Shown one piece after another: positions 55,576 to 64,000 of a stretch of DNA of 64,000 nucleotides. The notes under the pieces were generated by a model that made no database searches, was not told the origin of the DNA, and was given only the letters and a program-made list of their open reading frames with translations. This stretch comes from Lysobacterales bacterium. Its GTDB lineage: Bacteria; Pseudomonadota; Gammaproteobacteria; Xanthomonadales; SZUA-36. The stretch spans positions 108,300-172,299 of the forward strand of contig JABAAB010000046.1 of the NCBI GenBank assembly GCA_014238945.1. Reading direction: 5' to 3'. The translations under genes and the position numbers were made by a program. How positions within the stretch are numbered: position 1 is the first letter of the stretch; each line of letters begins with the position of its first letter.

Positions 55576-56742
55576 CTACATTCCGTCCAGTCCACGCTTG
55601 ATCAATGCGCGCGCAATGATCAGACGTTGTACTTCACTGGCACCTTCCCAGATACGGTCTACCCGCAATTCACGGGTGAAGCGTTCCGCACAATTTTCCC
55701 GCATATAACCACGACCCCCGAAAATCTGAGTGATGCGATCAGCGATTCGACCCGCAGTTTCAGAGGCGTACAGTTTTGCCACGGAACAACGAGCATGCAA
55801 TGACTTTAAATCATCACCTCGGTCATGGGCAGCGGCGGTCTCAAAGGTCATCAGGCGCGCAGCCCACAACTCCGTAACACAATCGGCCAGCATGGCCTGT
55901 ACCATCTGTTTCTCTATCAACGGTTCGCCGCCGATCATGCGTTGATTGGCAAAGGCCGTGCCCTCTTCTATCAAGCGCGCGGCTGCCCCGCAACAGCGGG
56001 CGGCGATCATCAATCGCTCTCTCCGGAACCAGGCAAAAGTGTAATCCATGCCACCACCCTCTTCACCAATCAGGTTTTCGGCCGCTACAAAGACATCGGT
56101 AAATGACATTTCCTGGTGATGGTGGTCGAAGGTGTGACTGAACGCGGGTGTTCGAATTTCTTCGATACCCGCTGTATCCCTGTCCAGGAAAAACAACACA
56201 TCATGACCGCGGTGGGGCCCGTCACTCAACACGGCCTGTAAAAACAGGTAATCGGCGTGGTTTGCAGAGGTAACAAACCACTTTTCACCATTGATATGGT
56301 AGCCACCTTCAACCCGTGCCGCGGTGGTGTTAACGACCACATCCGAACCCGATTCCGATTCGGTAATGGCGTAACACTCCTTGCGGGAGCCATCCATCAG
56401 TGGCAGCACATAACGTTGAATCTGGTCTTCACTACAGGCATCAAACATCCACAGGTGTGGCTCGGAAAAACACCAGCACAGGGCATTGGTGACCCGTCCA
56501 AGTTGCTCCCACACAGCCACCTGCTCGACGGTACGCAGGGCCAGCCCGCCATAACGCCTGGGTACGTCCATGGAACTGAAACCCAGATCGGCGGCCAGCT
56601 TTTTGTGGTGCTTGCTCGTGTCCGCTGGCAGCCTGCCCGCGTTCATCTCGGCTTCCACCTCCCAGGGGATCAGTTCATGATCAACAAACTGCCTGGCGGT
56701 TGATTGCCAGCGAAGCGTAGCTTCGTCCATGGGGATTTTCAT
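55576..56742 (-). CDS. Acyl-CoA dehydrogenase family protein
   Basis: 388 residues. FAD enzyme that introduces an alpha-beta double bond into an acyl-CoA and passes electrons to ETF. Signatures: CYAITESESGSDVVVNTTAA, GEKWFVTSANHADYLFLQ, and IFGGRGYMRENCAERFTRELRVDRIWEGASEVQR. The normal substrate range is not readable; context suggests a carboxylate with a methylated amine. The gene starts four bases after the TetR gene stop, so they form one operon. Confidence 0.9.
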   Translation of the reverse strand: MKIPMDEATLRWQSTARQFVDHELIPWEVEAEMNAGRLPADTSKHHKKLAADLGFSSMDVPRRYGGLALRTVEQVAVWEQLGRVTNALCWCFSEPHLWMFDACSEDQIQRYVLPLMDGSRKECYAITESESGSDVVVNTTAARVEGGYHINGEKWFVTSANHADYLFLQAVLSDGPHRGHDVLFFLDRDTAGIEEIRTPAFSHTFDHHHQEMSFTDVFVAAENLIGEEGGGMDYTFAWFRRERLMIAARCCGAAARLIEEGTAFANQRMIGGEPLIEKQMVQAMLADCVTELWAARLMTFETAAAHDRGDDLKSLHARCSVAKLYASETAGRIADRITQIFGGRGYMRENCAERFTRELRVDRIWEGASEVQRLIIARALIKRGLDGM

Positions 56743-56746
56743 TAAT

Positions 56747-57397
56747 CTATTCCTTGTTCAATTCTGGATAATGTCGGGGAAACAGATGAAACAGGTATGC
56801 CATGCTGACTTTGCGGGCATAGTCACGGCTCATGTTCCTGGGATTAACCAACATGTCCAGCCACAATCCTTCAGTTAGCGCTGACAGTCCGCGTGCGGCC
56901 AGTTCTGCGTCGATACCGCTGTATTTACCTTCACTGATGATGTTTTTGCACAATTCAAAAATGACTGCATCATACTCCTTGTCCCTGCCCGCACAGAGTT
57001 TGCGATAGGTGGGTCGTGACTTGCTTTCAGCCCAGAACGCAAACCACACTGAAAGCTTGTTGCGATCACAGACCCGTGGGTGGAAATCCACCTGCAACAG
57101 CGCAGCAAGACGCTCTGCACTGCTGTCACCGGCCTCTTTGAGCGCTTTCTCCCACAGGATTTTGTACTCATCAACAATATAGGCCAGGGTTTCCAGCAGC
57201 AATTTTTCCTTGCTCTGGAAATGCAGGTTGATGATTCCCTGGCTGAGACCTGCGGCAGTCGAGACCGTGGAGACCGTGGTATCAGACAGACCGTGGCGCG
57301 CGATCGATCGAATGGTAGCCTGTATCAGTTGTAAACGTCTTTTTTCCTTGGGTTCGGTGCGTTTACCGGAATTTGACCGTACCGATCCAACACTCAT
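56747..57397 (-). CDS. TetR-family regulator, BetI-like
   Basis: 216 residues. The N-terminal helix-turn-helix (RRLQLIQATIRSIARHGLSDTTVSTVSTAAGLSQGIINLHF) and the ligand domain opening (WFAFWAESKSRPTYRKL, LSALTEGLWLDMLVNP) follow BetI, the choline-responsive repressor, more closely than other TetR groups. It probably binds the palindrome at 57501-57520 and controls both divergent operons. The ligand is likely a betaine-like compound or its CoA ester. Confidence 0.87.
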   Translation of the reverse strand: MSVGSVRSNSGKRTEPKEKRRLQLIQATIRSIARHGLSDTTVSTVSTAAGLSQGIINLHFQSKEKLLLETLAYIVDEYKILWEKALKEAGDSSAERLAALLQVDFHPRVCDRNKLSVWFAFWAESKSRPTYRKLCAGRDKEYDAVIFELCKNIISEGKYSGIDAELAARGLSALTEGLWLDMLVNPRNMSRDYARKVSMAYLFHLFPRHYPELNKE

Positions 57398-57745
57398 GTG
57401 GTTACCACCAGATGAAATCTTTTACCTTTATGTTCAGTAGTATGTGAGATAGTCACTGCAGCCCAAAGCTTCGTTATTCATACTTGAAAATGATCAAATA
57501 ATGAATGAACAATCATTCATTTACTATAGACAGAATAGCTCATTTATGATAACCTATGCAATCCCATTTTCACCAGCCCAGCACTTGAAGAGGTTTACAT
57601 GTGGCGTTCGCTCGTCCATTCCAATAAGCATTTCAGAAATGCCATCCAGCGACTGCCTCTGGGTGTGTCTTTCAACTTCCGCTACTGGGGCCATTCAAAA
57701 ATTTAACGTGAAGGCGAAAACTGCCTGATTCCGGGAGTCGGTTCA
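57398..57745. other. Divergent control region of the catabolic cluster
   Basis: About 350 bases separating the TetR operon from the FAD-oxidoreductase operon. It holds the palindromic operator (listed separately), a TATGAT that could be the plus-strand -10 (57545-57550), and GGGAG eight bases before the TTG start at 57746. The plus-strand ORF 57501-57728 begins inside the palindrome and looks spurious. Confidence 0.6.
57501..57520. promoter_or_regulatory. Palindromic operator for the TetR/BetI-like regulator
   Basis: ATGAATGA-ACAA-TCATTCAT is a perfect eight-base inverted repeat, the symmetry and size expected of a TetR-family site and similar in style to the BetI box. It is about 105 bases from the TetR start and 225 bases from the divergent operon start. 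Confidence 0.75.
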
Positions 57746-59362
57746 TTGAAGAAATATGATGCGATCGTAATAGGTGCCGGCCATAACGGCCTGACCAATG
57801 CCGCTTACCTGGCCAAGGCCGGTATGAACGTGTTGATGGTTGAGAAAAATGAATACATTGGTGGCGCCACGGTCAGTCGTAACCTGCACGAGGACTGGAT
57901 CTATTCGAATTGCTCCTACGTGTGCAGTCTGCTGCGCCCCGAGGTTTACCGCTCACTTGACCTGGCTAAGTACGGTCTGCAGGTGGTCCCCTATGGTGGC
58001 AGCGTAACCATCTCTCAAAATGATGATTACCTCGCCAGTTATGTTGACCACGATGCCTCCAGACGAGAGATGCAACGTCACAGCCACCGTGACGCGGATG
58101 CAGAGGCACGTTACTGGCGTGACATCATGCGCCAGTGTCGTTTTATCCGCCAGTTCCTTTTGCGTACAGCCCCGGACCCGACCTCATTCAAGCCGCGTGA
58201 CCTGCTGGAAATGCTGCACCTTGGCAAGGAATTCTGGAAACTCGGTGAAGACGTGCTCTACGATACGATTCGGTTTTACACCATGAGTATCTCCGACTTT
58301 CTCGACGAATATTTCGAGAGCCCGTTGATCAAGGCGGCCCATGCCGGCAGCGGTATCATCGGCTCCGCCATGGGTGTCATGTCACCGGGCACCGCCTATG
58401 TGTTACTGCATCATGCAATGGGTGATGTCGATGGCACCGCCGGCGCGTGGGGATTTGCCCGCGGCGGTATGGGTGCGATCTCGAAAGCCATGGGCGCCTG
58501 TTTCGAAGATAACGGCGGGGAAATTCTCACCGGCTCCGGTGTAGAGCAGATCATGGTCAAAAATGGCAAGGTAACCGGGGTTGCTCTGGAAAATGGCAAT
58601 GAGTATCACTCAGATATCGTGGTATCCAACATGACCCTGCCCCGCACCTTCCTTGAATGCATGGATGCCAACGACCTGCAACCGGAATTCCTAAAGAGAG
58701 TACGAAATTTCAAAATCCGGGGCTCCTCCGGCAAGCTCAATATTGCACTCGATGGGCTGCCAAAAATAACTGCCCTGCGTGATAACCAGGAGATGATGCA
58801 TGCCGACATACACCTGATCGACTCCATCGAACGACTGGAACGGGCCTACGATGACTGGAAGGATGGCACCTGGTCGAAGGACCCCTATATCGACATGATT
58901 ATCCCGACCATGACCGACCCGACGATGGCCCCGCCGGGTAAACACTTCATGTCGGTTTTCGTGCAGTATGTACCACCCAAAATTCACGGCAGAGACTGGA
59001 CGGATGCGGACCGCGACGCCTTTGGTGAGACCGTGATGAACCAGATAGAAAACTATGCACCCGGATTCAAGGACCTGGTTCTGCACGCCGAGGTACGCAC
59101 ACCACGTGAACTGGAAGACGAGGTGGGTCTGACCGAGGGCAATATTTTCCAGGGTGAACTGACCATGGACCAGTTGATGTTCAACCGGCCCATCCCGGGT
59201 TATGCGCAATACCGCGGACCGGTCAAAGGATTGTGGATGTGTGGCTCATCAAACCACCCGGGTGGTGGTGTGATGGCGGCACCGGGAGCAAACGCGGCAA
59301 GGGAAATACTGATGGATCAGCGCAAACCGAACAACGTACCGGAGGGCTGGATCGATGACTGA
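57746..59362 (+). CDS. FAD-dependent oxidoreductase, PYROXD2/phytoene-desaturase-like (copy 1)
   Basis: 538 residues from a TTG start (GGGAG upstream). The N-terminal FAD loop is AIVIGAGHNGLTNAAYLAKAG with VEKNEYIGG, and the C-terminal FAD segment is GLWMCGSSNHPGGGVMAAPGANAA, the signature of the PYROXD2 branch of the amine-oxidase/CrtI superfamily. Given the GcvT-like gene downstream it could oxidise an N-methyl group or a C-N bond. The 3' end overlaps the second copy by eight bases. Confidence 0.85.
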   Translation: MKKYDAIVIGAGHNGLTNAAYLAKAGMNVLMVEKNEYIGGATVSRNLHEDWIYSNCSYVCSLLRPEVYRSLDLAKYGLQVVPYGGSVTISQNDDYLASYVDHDASRREMQRHSHRDADAEARYWRDIMRQCRFIRQFLLRTAPDPTSFKPRDLLEMLHLGKEFWKLGEDVLYDTIRFYTMSISDFLDEYFESPLIKAAHAGSGIIGSAMGVMSPGTAYVLLHHAMGDVDGTAGAWGFARGGMGAISKAMGACFEDNGGEILTGSGVEQIMVKNGKVTGVALENGNEYHSDIVVSNMTLPRTFLECMDANDLQPEFLKRVRNFKIRGSSGKLNIALDGLPKITALRDNQEMMHADIHLIDSIERLERAYDDWKDGTWSKDPYIDMIIPTMTDPTMAPPGKHFMSVFVQYVPPKIHGRDWTDADRDAFGETVMNQIENYAPGFKDLVLHAEVRTPRELEDEVGLTEGNIFQGELTMDQLMFNRPIPGYAQYRGPVKGLWMCGSSNHPGGGVMAAPGANAAREILMDQRKPNNVPEGWIDD

Positions 59363-60896
59363 TACGATCATTATCGGTGGCGGCCACAACGGCCTGGTGT
59401 GCGCGGCTTACCTGGCAAAAGCGGGTCACAAGGTGACCGTATTGGAAGCCAGGGACAAGGTGGGTGGTGCTGCTGTTACACGCGAGTTTGCACCAGGTTT
59501 CAAAGTTTCGGCGTGTGCACACCTGCTCTATTTGCTCGATGAAGGAATCCAGAAGGAACTGGCCCTGGCAAGTCACGGACTGAGCATGGCTGCGACGGAT
59601 TTGGCAACCATGGCCATGGACGAACAAGGACAACACATTCGTATTTCCGGCGCCAGAATTGAAGGTGCCAATGTCACAGATGCCGATCAGGCTGCCATGA
59701 CCGAATACCACCGGTACATGTCACGATTTGCTGCAGTTCTGGGTGGATTGAACAACCGCGTGCCCCCCCGACTGGGCACCTCGACTGGTAAAGACCTGCG
59801 GTCACTGGCCAGGCTGGGCTGGAATATCCGAAAAATGGGCAAGCACGATATGCGGGATTTCCTGCGTATCACCGGTATCAATGTCTACGACGTGTTACAG
59901 GAAGAATTTGACAACGAACTACTCAAGGGTGCACTCAGTGTCGACGGTGTTTTGGGTTCCTTTCTCGGCACCCGCTCCAACAACAGCGTGTTCTGTGCAC
60001 TGCATCGGATGAGCCAGGGGGGCCGCTATTCCCTGCCCGAAGGTGGAATGGGAGCCGTTAGCAATGCCATCGCCGCCGCAGCAACCCAATACGGTGCGGA
60101 AATCCGGACATCGAGCCCGGTTAAGCGCCTGCTGCTGGATTTCGACCAGGTCAGCGGTGTTGAACTGGAAAATGGTGAACAGCTGATGGCGAAGACGGTC
60201 GTTTCCAGTGCCGATCCGAAAACCACTTTTAACCAACTGCTCGGCCCGCAACACCTGGAGGCTGGGTTTGCCAACAAGATCAAGCACCTGCGCTCAAGAG
60301 GCTGTGTTGCCAAGTTGCACCTGGCACTGGATTCATTGCCGGTGTTCACCGGTCTGGGTGAGACCCAATCCGGAAACCGGCTGCTGATTGCACCATCGAT
60401 GAATTATGTTGAACGTGCATTCAACCATGCCAAGTATGGAGAATATTCAGAACATCCGGTGATCGAGATCACACTGCCATCGATACACGACGATTCCGTG
60501 GCACCGCAAGGGCAGCACGTGCTTTCAGCCAATGTGCAATGGGCACCCACGGATCTGAAAATGGGCTGGGCCGAGGCCAAACACGGTTTCACTGAGGCCG
60601 TCATTGATGTCATCGCCCGCTATGCGCCTGACATCCGCTCCTCCATCCTGCACACCGAGATGCTGACCCCGGAGGACATTGAGCAACAGTTCCTCATTGG
60701 TGGAGGACACTGGCACCATGTAGAACTCGCCATGGACCAGTTCCTGATGATGCGACCGGTTCCGGGTGCTGCACAGTACGCCAGCCCGGTCGATGGTCTG
60801 TGGTTGTGTGGTGCAGGTTCCCACCCCGGCGGCGGGGTCATGGGATGCGCAGGGCGCAATGCCGCCAACGCCATACTCAAAACGAACAGAGGGTAG
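59355..60896 (+). CDS. FAD-dependent oxidoreductase, PYROXD2/phytoene-desaturase-like (copy 2)
   Basis: 513 residues, a diverged paralogue of the preceding protein with the same landmarks (TIIIGGGHNGLVCAAYLAKAG, LEARDKVGGAAVT, GLWLCGAGSHPGGGVMGCAGRNAA). The middle regions differ strongly, so the two may form a heteromer or act on successive intermediates. The start overlaps copy 1 by eight bases, and the GcvT-like gene begins four bases after its stop, so stoichiometric synthesis is likely. Confidence 0.86.
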   Translation: MTDTIIIGGGHNGLVCAAYLAKAGHKVTVLEARDKVGGAAVTREFAPGFKVSACAHLLYLLDEGIQKELALASHGLSMAATDLATMAMDEQGQHIRISGARIEGANVTDADQAAMTEYHRYMSRFAAVLGGLNNRVPPRLGTSTGKDLRSLARLGWNIRKMGKHDMRDFLRITGINVYDVLQEEFDNELLKGALSVDGVLGSFLGTRSNNSVFCALHRMSQGGRYSLPEGGMGAVSNAIAAAATQYGAEIRTSSPVKRLLLDFDQVSGVELENGEQLMAKTVVSSADPKTTFNQLLGPQHLEAGFANKIKHLRSRGCVAKLHLALDSLPVFTGLGETQSGNRLLIAPSMNYVERAFNHAKYGEYSEHPVIEITLPSIHDDSVAPQGQHVLSANVQWAPTDLKMGWAEAKHGFTEAVIDVIARYAPDIRSSILHTEMLTPEDIEQQFLIGGGHWHHVELAMDQFLMMRPVPGAAQYASPVDGLWLCGAGSHPGGGVMGCAGRNAANAILKTNRG

Positions 60897-60900
60897 CAGC

Positions 60901-62106
60901 ATGAGAACCGTACGATTTGATTCCCGTGACCACTACAGGAACAAGGTTTACCCCAGCCCGTTTCATTCGAGGCAAAAAGAACTTAATGGGCTGAAGGAAT
61001 GGTCCCGTTGGTTTGATTACCTGTCGGTACCTGCATATACCTGCCCGACAATGGAGTATTTCTCTGGCCGCAACACCTGTGGCGTGTTTGACATAACACC
61101 AATGGTAAAGCACCTGGTCAGTGGCCCCGATGCGCTGGCCTATATGAACAGGCTGGTTACCCGTGATGTCGCCAAGATCAAACCGGGACGGGTTGGTTAC
61201 GCGGTCTGGTGCACCGACGAGGGTCAGGTCATCGACGACGGCACCATCTTCCACCTGCGCGAGGGCGTATATCGTCTGTGCTCGCAGGAACATCAGATCG
61301 ACTGGATGATGATCAATGCCAACGGCTTCGATGTAAATATCATCGAGGACACCCACGATGTGGCGGGACTGGCCCTGCAGGGCCCTACATCCTGTGCGAC
61401 CCTGAAACGTATGGGGCTGACAGGTATCGAAGATCTTACCCCCTTTGGACTGCGCTACTTTGACCTCGACGGCATAGAGTTGATGGTTTCGCGTACCGGT
61501 TATACCGGTGATCTCGGTTATGAACTGTGGATTGACGCAGGTTATGCCGAGTTGTTGTGGGACCGTGTGTTTGCTGCCGGTGAGTTACATCAAATCCAGC
61601 CGATGGGTTCCGATGCACTTGAGATGTTGCGTATTGAAGCCGGCTTTATACTTGCCGGTGCTGATTTTATGCCCGCCCAGCATACCGTACGCCCCACCCA
61701 TACAAGATCTCCCTTCGAACTGGGCCTGGGTTGGCTGGTGGATTTTAAAAAACCGGTTTTCAATGGACGTCGCGCCCTGCTGGCTGAGAAGGAAAACGGG
61801 TCACGCTACGCCCTGGTAAAACTGGATATCGAGGGTAACAAACCGGCGGATAGTTCCTATGTGTATTCCAGTACCAATAAAAACATCGGCTGGATCACCT
61901 CGGCCATGTGGTCTCCTTCGGCCAAGAAGAACATAGCACTGGCAACGGTTGAGACACCACATGGTGCAGTCGGGGAAGAGATGCTGGTTGAAATTTATTA
62001 CCAGCGTGAACTCAAGTGGAGTCGGGTGAAAGCAAAGGCAAGAGTGGTCAAGGACGCTTTCTTTGACCCGCCACGACGCCGCCAGACGCCACCGGCCGAC
62101 TGGTAA
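60901..62106 (+). CDS. GcvT-like folate-dependent aminomethyltransferase/demethylase
   Basis: 401 residues from ATG at 60901; the track start at 60766 runs into the preceding gene. It has the glycine-cleavage T fold: GRVGYAVWCTDEGQVIDDGTIFHL, SRTGYTGDLGYELWID, and GLGWLVDFKKPVFNGRRALL. Stand-alone members transfer a one-carbon unit from an amine or sulfonium donor to tetrahydrofolate (as in dimethylglycine or DMSP demethylation). Next to FAD amine oxidoreductases it probably captures the carbon released on demethylation. Confidence 0.88.
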   Translation: MRTVRFDSRDHYRNKVYPSPFHSRQKELNGLKEWSRWFDYLSVPAYTCPTMEYFSGRNTCGVFDITPMVKHLVSGPDALAYMNRLVTRDVAKIKPGRVGYAVWCTDEGQVIDDGTIFHLREGVYRLCSQEHQIDWMMINANGFDVNIIEDTHDVAGLALQGPTSCATLKRMGLTGIEDLTPFGLRYFDLDGIELMVSRTGYTGDLGYELWIDAGYAELLWDRVFAAGELHQIQPMGSDALEMLRIEAGFILAGADFMPAQHTVRPTHTRSPFELGLGWLVDFKKPVFNGRRALLAEKENGSRYALVKLDIEGNKPADSSYVYSSTNKNIGWITSAMWSPSAKKNIALATVETPHGAVGEEMLVEIYYQRELKWSRVKAKARVVKDAFFDPPRRRQTPPADW

Positions 62107-62123
62107 GCCTGCTCGGGTAATCC

Positions 62124-64000
62124 ATGGCGCACAAACTCGATCCCCTGCTGCGCCCACGCTCGATCGCGGTTCTGGGTGCCACAGAACGATCCGGCTCCGT
62201 GGGGCGGCGCACGGTACATAACCTGCTGGCCGGTGGTTTTGACGGCAAAATATACCCGATCAACCCGGGTCGCGATGCCGTGTTGGGTCTGACCTGTTAT
62301 GCTGATTTCAAGGCCTTGCCAGAAACCGTTGAGCACGTCATTTTTGTCGTCAATGACTACCGGATTGAAGCCGCTCTGCAACAGGCCATTGCCCACGGTG
62401 CGCAAGCCGCAACCATCATGTCACAGCTGATTATCGAGGATGACTCAGTTCCACTGCTGACTGAACGTGTCACCCGCATGGTCCGGGAATCCGGCTTGCT
62501 GGTGTGTGGGCCCAACTGCATGGGATTCTACAATTGCCATGACGGTGTCTGGGTCTGTGGATTCGATACCCGGGAAAACCATGTCCGGGGTGGCAATGTA
62601 ACCCTGATCAGCCATTCAGGATCCGGTATGTCCGGTATCGTGGACTGCGAGGAGCGCATCAATTTCAATCTCGCCGTATCCACCGGGCAGGAACTGTGTG
62701 TCACCATGAGTGACTACATGGACTTCGCCATCGAAAGCCACCGGCCCCGGGCTATCGGCCTGTTCATGGAAACGGTGCGTGATCCGGAGGCCATGACCTC
62801 CGTTTTGGACAAAGCCCGAACACGCAAGATCCCGGTGGTCGCCATCAAGGTCGGGCGAACCGAATTGTCCGCCCGCCTGGCCGTCTCTCATTCGGGTGCG
62901 ATGGCGGGCGAAGACGCCGCCTACCAGGCACTGTTCGATCGCTACGGTGTGCAACGTGTCGATGACATGGACGAGTTCACGACCGCACTGATCATGTTTG
63001 CCCAACCCCACCCCGTCGCTGATGGTGGTCTTGTTGGTCTGCATGATTCCGGTGGTGAACGACAATTGCACATCGACCTGGCGCACCAGATGAATGTCCC
63101 GTTTGCGAGGATCAACCCGCAAACTACAAACCGTTTGAAATCTCTGCTGGACCCGGGTCTGCCAGCAGTGAACCCTCTGGATGCCTGGGGTGCCGGCGGA
63201 GCCGACTACAACCAGATCATGGAGAAATGCCTGACTACAATGCTGCAGGATCCGGATGCCGCCTTTGGCGTGGTGGTACATGACCGGGCACCCCAGAGCG
63301 GTATCTATCCCGAATACGTCAATTATATGCGCCGGGCTCATTCTGTAACCGGGAAACCCGTTTTCCTGGTTGCCAACCGGCAGGGAACCGGGTCGGATCC
63401 GTTGGTTGTCAAGACCACCCATGAAGGATTTCCTGTTGTTGACGGTCTGCGTTCATTTCTGGTCGGTGCGAGGTGTCTGCTCAATTACCACGAGTTTTGT
63501 AATCGCCCACCCATGGAACTGTCCAGCTTAAGTATTGACCTTGCAGTACAAACCCGTGAGCTTCTCACTAGCGGCGTCACCCTGGATGAGACAGACTCGT
63601 CTCAGCTGTTGCGCGACTGCGGTCTGCCGGTCAATCCTGCCATCAGGGTCGACAACCAGGCTGCCGTCATTAAGGCCGCAGCGAACCTGGGTTACCCGGT
63701 GGTACTGAAAACCGCCGAGCCTGGAATTTCGCACAAAACCGATCAACAGGGGGTCTGTCTGGATATCAGGAATAAGGATCAACTCTCAGATGCCTATCGT
63801 GACCTGTCGAACCGACTCGGCCCAACGGTCATGGTCGCACCCAGTATTGATTTGCAGGCAGTGGAAATGGTATTGGGGATGGTGCAGGATCAGCAATTCG
63901 GCCCGTTGATCATGCTGGGTTTTGGCGGAGTCAGGGTGGAAGCCATCAAGGACGTTGTATTTGTCCTGCCGCCATTTGATGTCACGACCGCACACCGATT
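62124..64000 (+). CDS. ADP-forming acyl-CoA ligase (acetate-CoA ligase family), 3' truncated by window edge
   Basis: The frame is open from ATG at 62124 to the window end (625 codons); it is absent from the ORF track because it has no stop. Domains in order: CoA-binding Rossmann (LRPRSIAVLGATERSGSVG), succinyl-CoA-ligase-like flavodoxin domain (ISHSGSGMSGIVDCE, VSHSGAMAGEDAAYQALF with the phospho-histidine loop), and the beginning of an ATP-grasp domain (GYPVVLKTAEPGISHKTDQQG). Couples ADP phosphorylation to acyl-CoA cleavage, or runs in reverse to activate an acid. Last visible gene of the operon. Confidence 0.88.
   Translation, partial: MAHKLDPLLRPRSIAVLGATERSGSVGRRTVHNLLAGGFDGKIYPINPGRDAVLGLTCYADFKALPETVEHVIFVVNDYRIEAALQQAIAHGAQAATIMSQLIIEDDSVPLLTERVTRMVRESGLLVCGPNCMGFYNCHDGVWVCGFDTRENHVRGGNVTLISHSGSGMSGIVDCEERINFNLAVSTGQELCVTMSDYMDFAIESHRPRAIGLFMETVRDPEAMTSVLDKARTRKIPVVAIKVGRTELSARLAVSHSGAMAGEDAAYQALFDRYGVQRVDDMDEFTTALIMFAQPHPVADGGLVGLHDSGGERQLHIDLAHQMNVPFARINPQTTNRLKSLLDPGLPAVNPLDAWGAGGADYNQIMEKCLTTMLQDPDAAFGVVVHDRAPQSGIYPEYVNYMRRAHSVTGKPVFLVANRQGTGSDPLVVKTTHEGFPVVDGLRSFLVGARCLLNYHEFCNRPPMELSSLSIDLAVQTRELLTSGVTLDETDSSQLLRDCGLPVNPAIRVDNQAAVIKAAANLGYPVVLKTAEPGISHKTDQQGVCLDIRNKDQLSDAYRDLSNRLGPTVMVAPSIDLQAVEMVLGMVQDQQFGPLIMLGFGGVRVEAIKDVVFVLPPFDVTTAHR

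Noticed and set aside
57501-57728. 75-codon plus-strand ORF starting MNEQSF
   Set aside because: Its start codon is part of the perfect palindromic operator, it lacks a ribosome site, and the product has no recognisable pattern.

Overview
The window reads as a single chromosome segment of a heterotrophic, probably marine, gammaproteobacterium. The main evidence is the uninterrupted envelope and translation block rpsB-tsf-pyrH-frr-uppS-cdsA-dxr-rseP-bamA-skp-lpxD-fabZ-lpxA-lpxB-rnhB in the usual gammaproteobacterial order. Lipid A and Bam genes show a Gram-negative outer membrane. TTG and GTG starts are common. I cannot fix the genus from sequence alone. There are no rRNA or tRNA genes, CRISPR arrays, transposases or phage genes.

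Layout. 0-9.7 kb: the end of an N-acyl-D-amino-acid deacylase, an electron-transfer module (ETF-ubiquinone oxidoreductase, etfB, etfA), acetoacetyl-CoA synthetase, a secreted NHL propeller protein, and cystathionine beta-synthase on the minus strand. 9.7-14.6 kb, all minus: a DUF465 protein with a clear terminator, two DUF4398 lipoproteins (one with an OmpA domain), the tyrosine-catabolism pair maiA/fahA, and a secreted beta-propeller. 15-31.3 kb: a PLDc_N-TPR membrane protein flanked by REP-like palindromes, then the rpsB-to-rnhB block, with a recognisable rpsB promoter and structured leader. 31.3-37.4 kb: a thioredoxin-like protein, a YihY membrane protein, an ArsC-like protein, DUF2069, a 1003-residue exported protein of unknown function, and a one-domain asparaginase.

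37.5-49 kb is more accessory. It holds a scar where a cupin gene and an aryl/acyl-CoA ligase have both lost their 5' ends at the same point, an intact medium-chain acyl-CoA synthetase, a hydrolase/rhodanese pair, and a minus-strand gene series (DUF962, DUF445, sulfotransferase, GMC/choline dehydrogenase, YdeI, a frameshifted MmcQ/YjbR gene, a choline-kinase-like protein). 48-52 kb is a tightly overlapped polyamine operon: putrescine aminotransferase, agmatinase, a PuuD-type amidotransferase and an unknown membrane protein. A cupin and an aldehyde dehydrogenase are transcribed divergently from it.

54-64 kb is the most interesting region. A BetI-like TetR regulator, an acyl-CoA dehydrogenase and a Rieske oxygenase lie on the minus strand. 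Facing away from them across a perfect palindromic operator is a plus-strand operon of two FAD oxidoreductases, a GcvT-like folate-dependent transferase and an ADP-forming acyl-CoA ligase that runs off the window. Together these look like a route for stripping N-methyl groups from a betaine-type carboxylate and feeding the backbone into CoA-linked oxidation. The substrate is inferred, not shown. Electrons from the acyl-CoA dehydrogenase could pass through the ETF/ETF-QO module at the start of the window.
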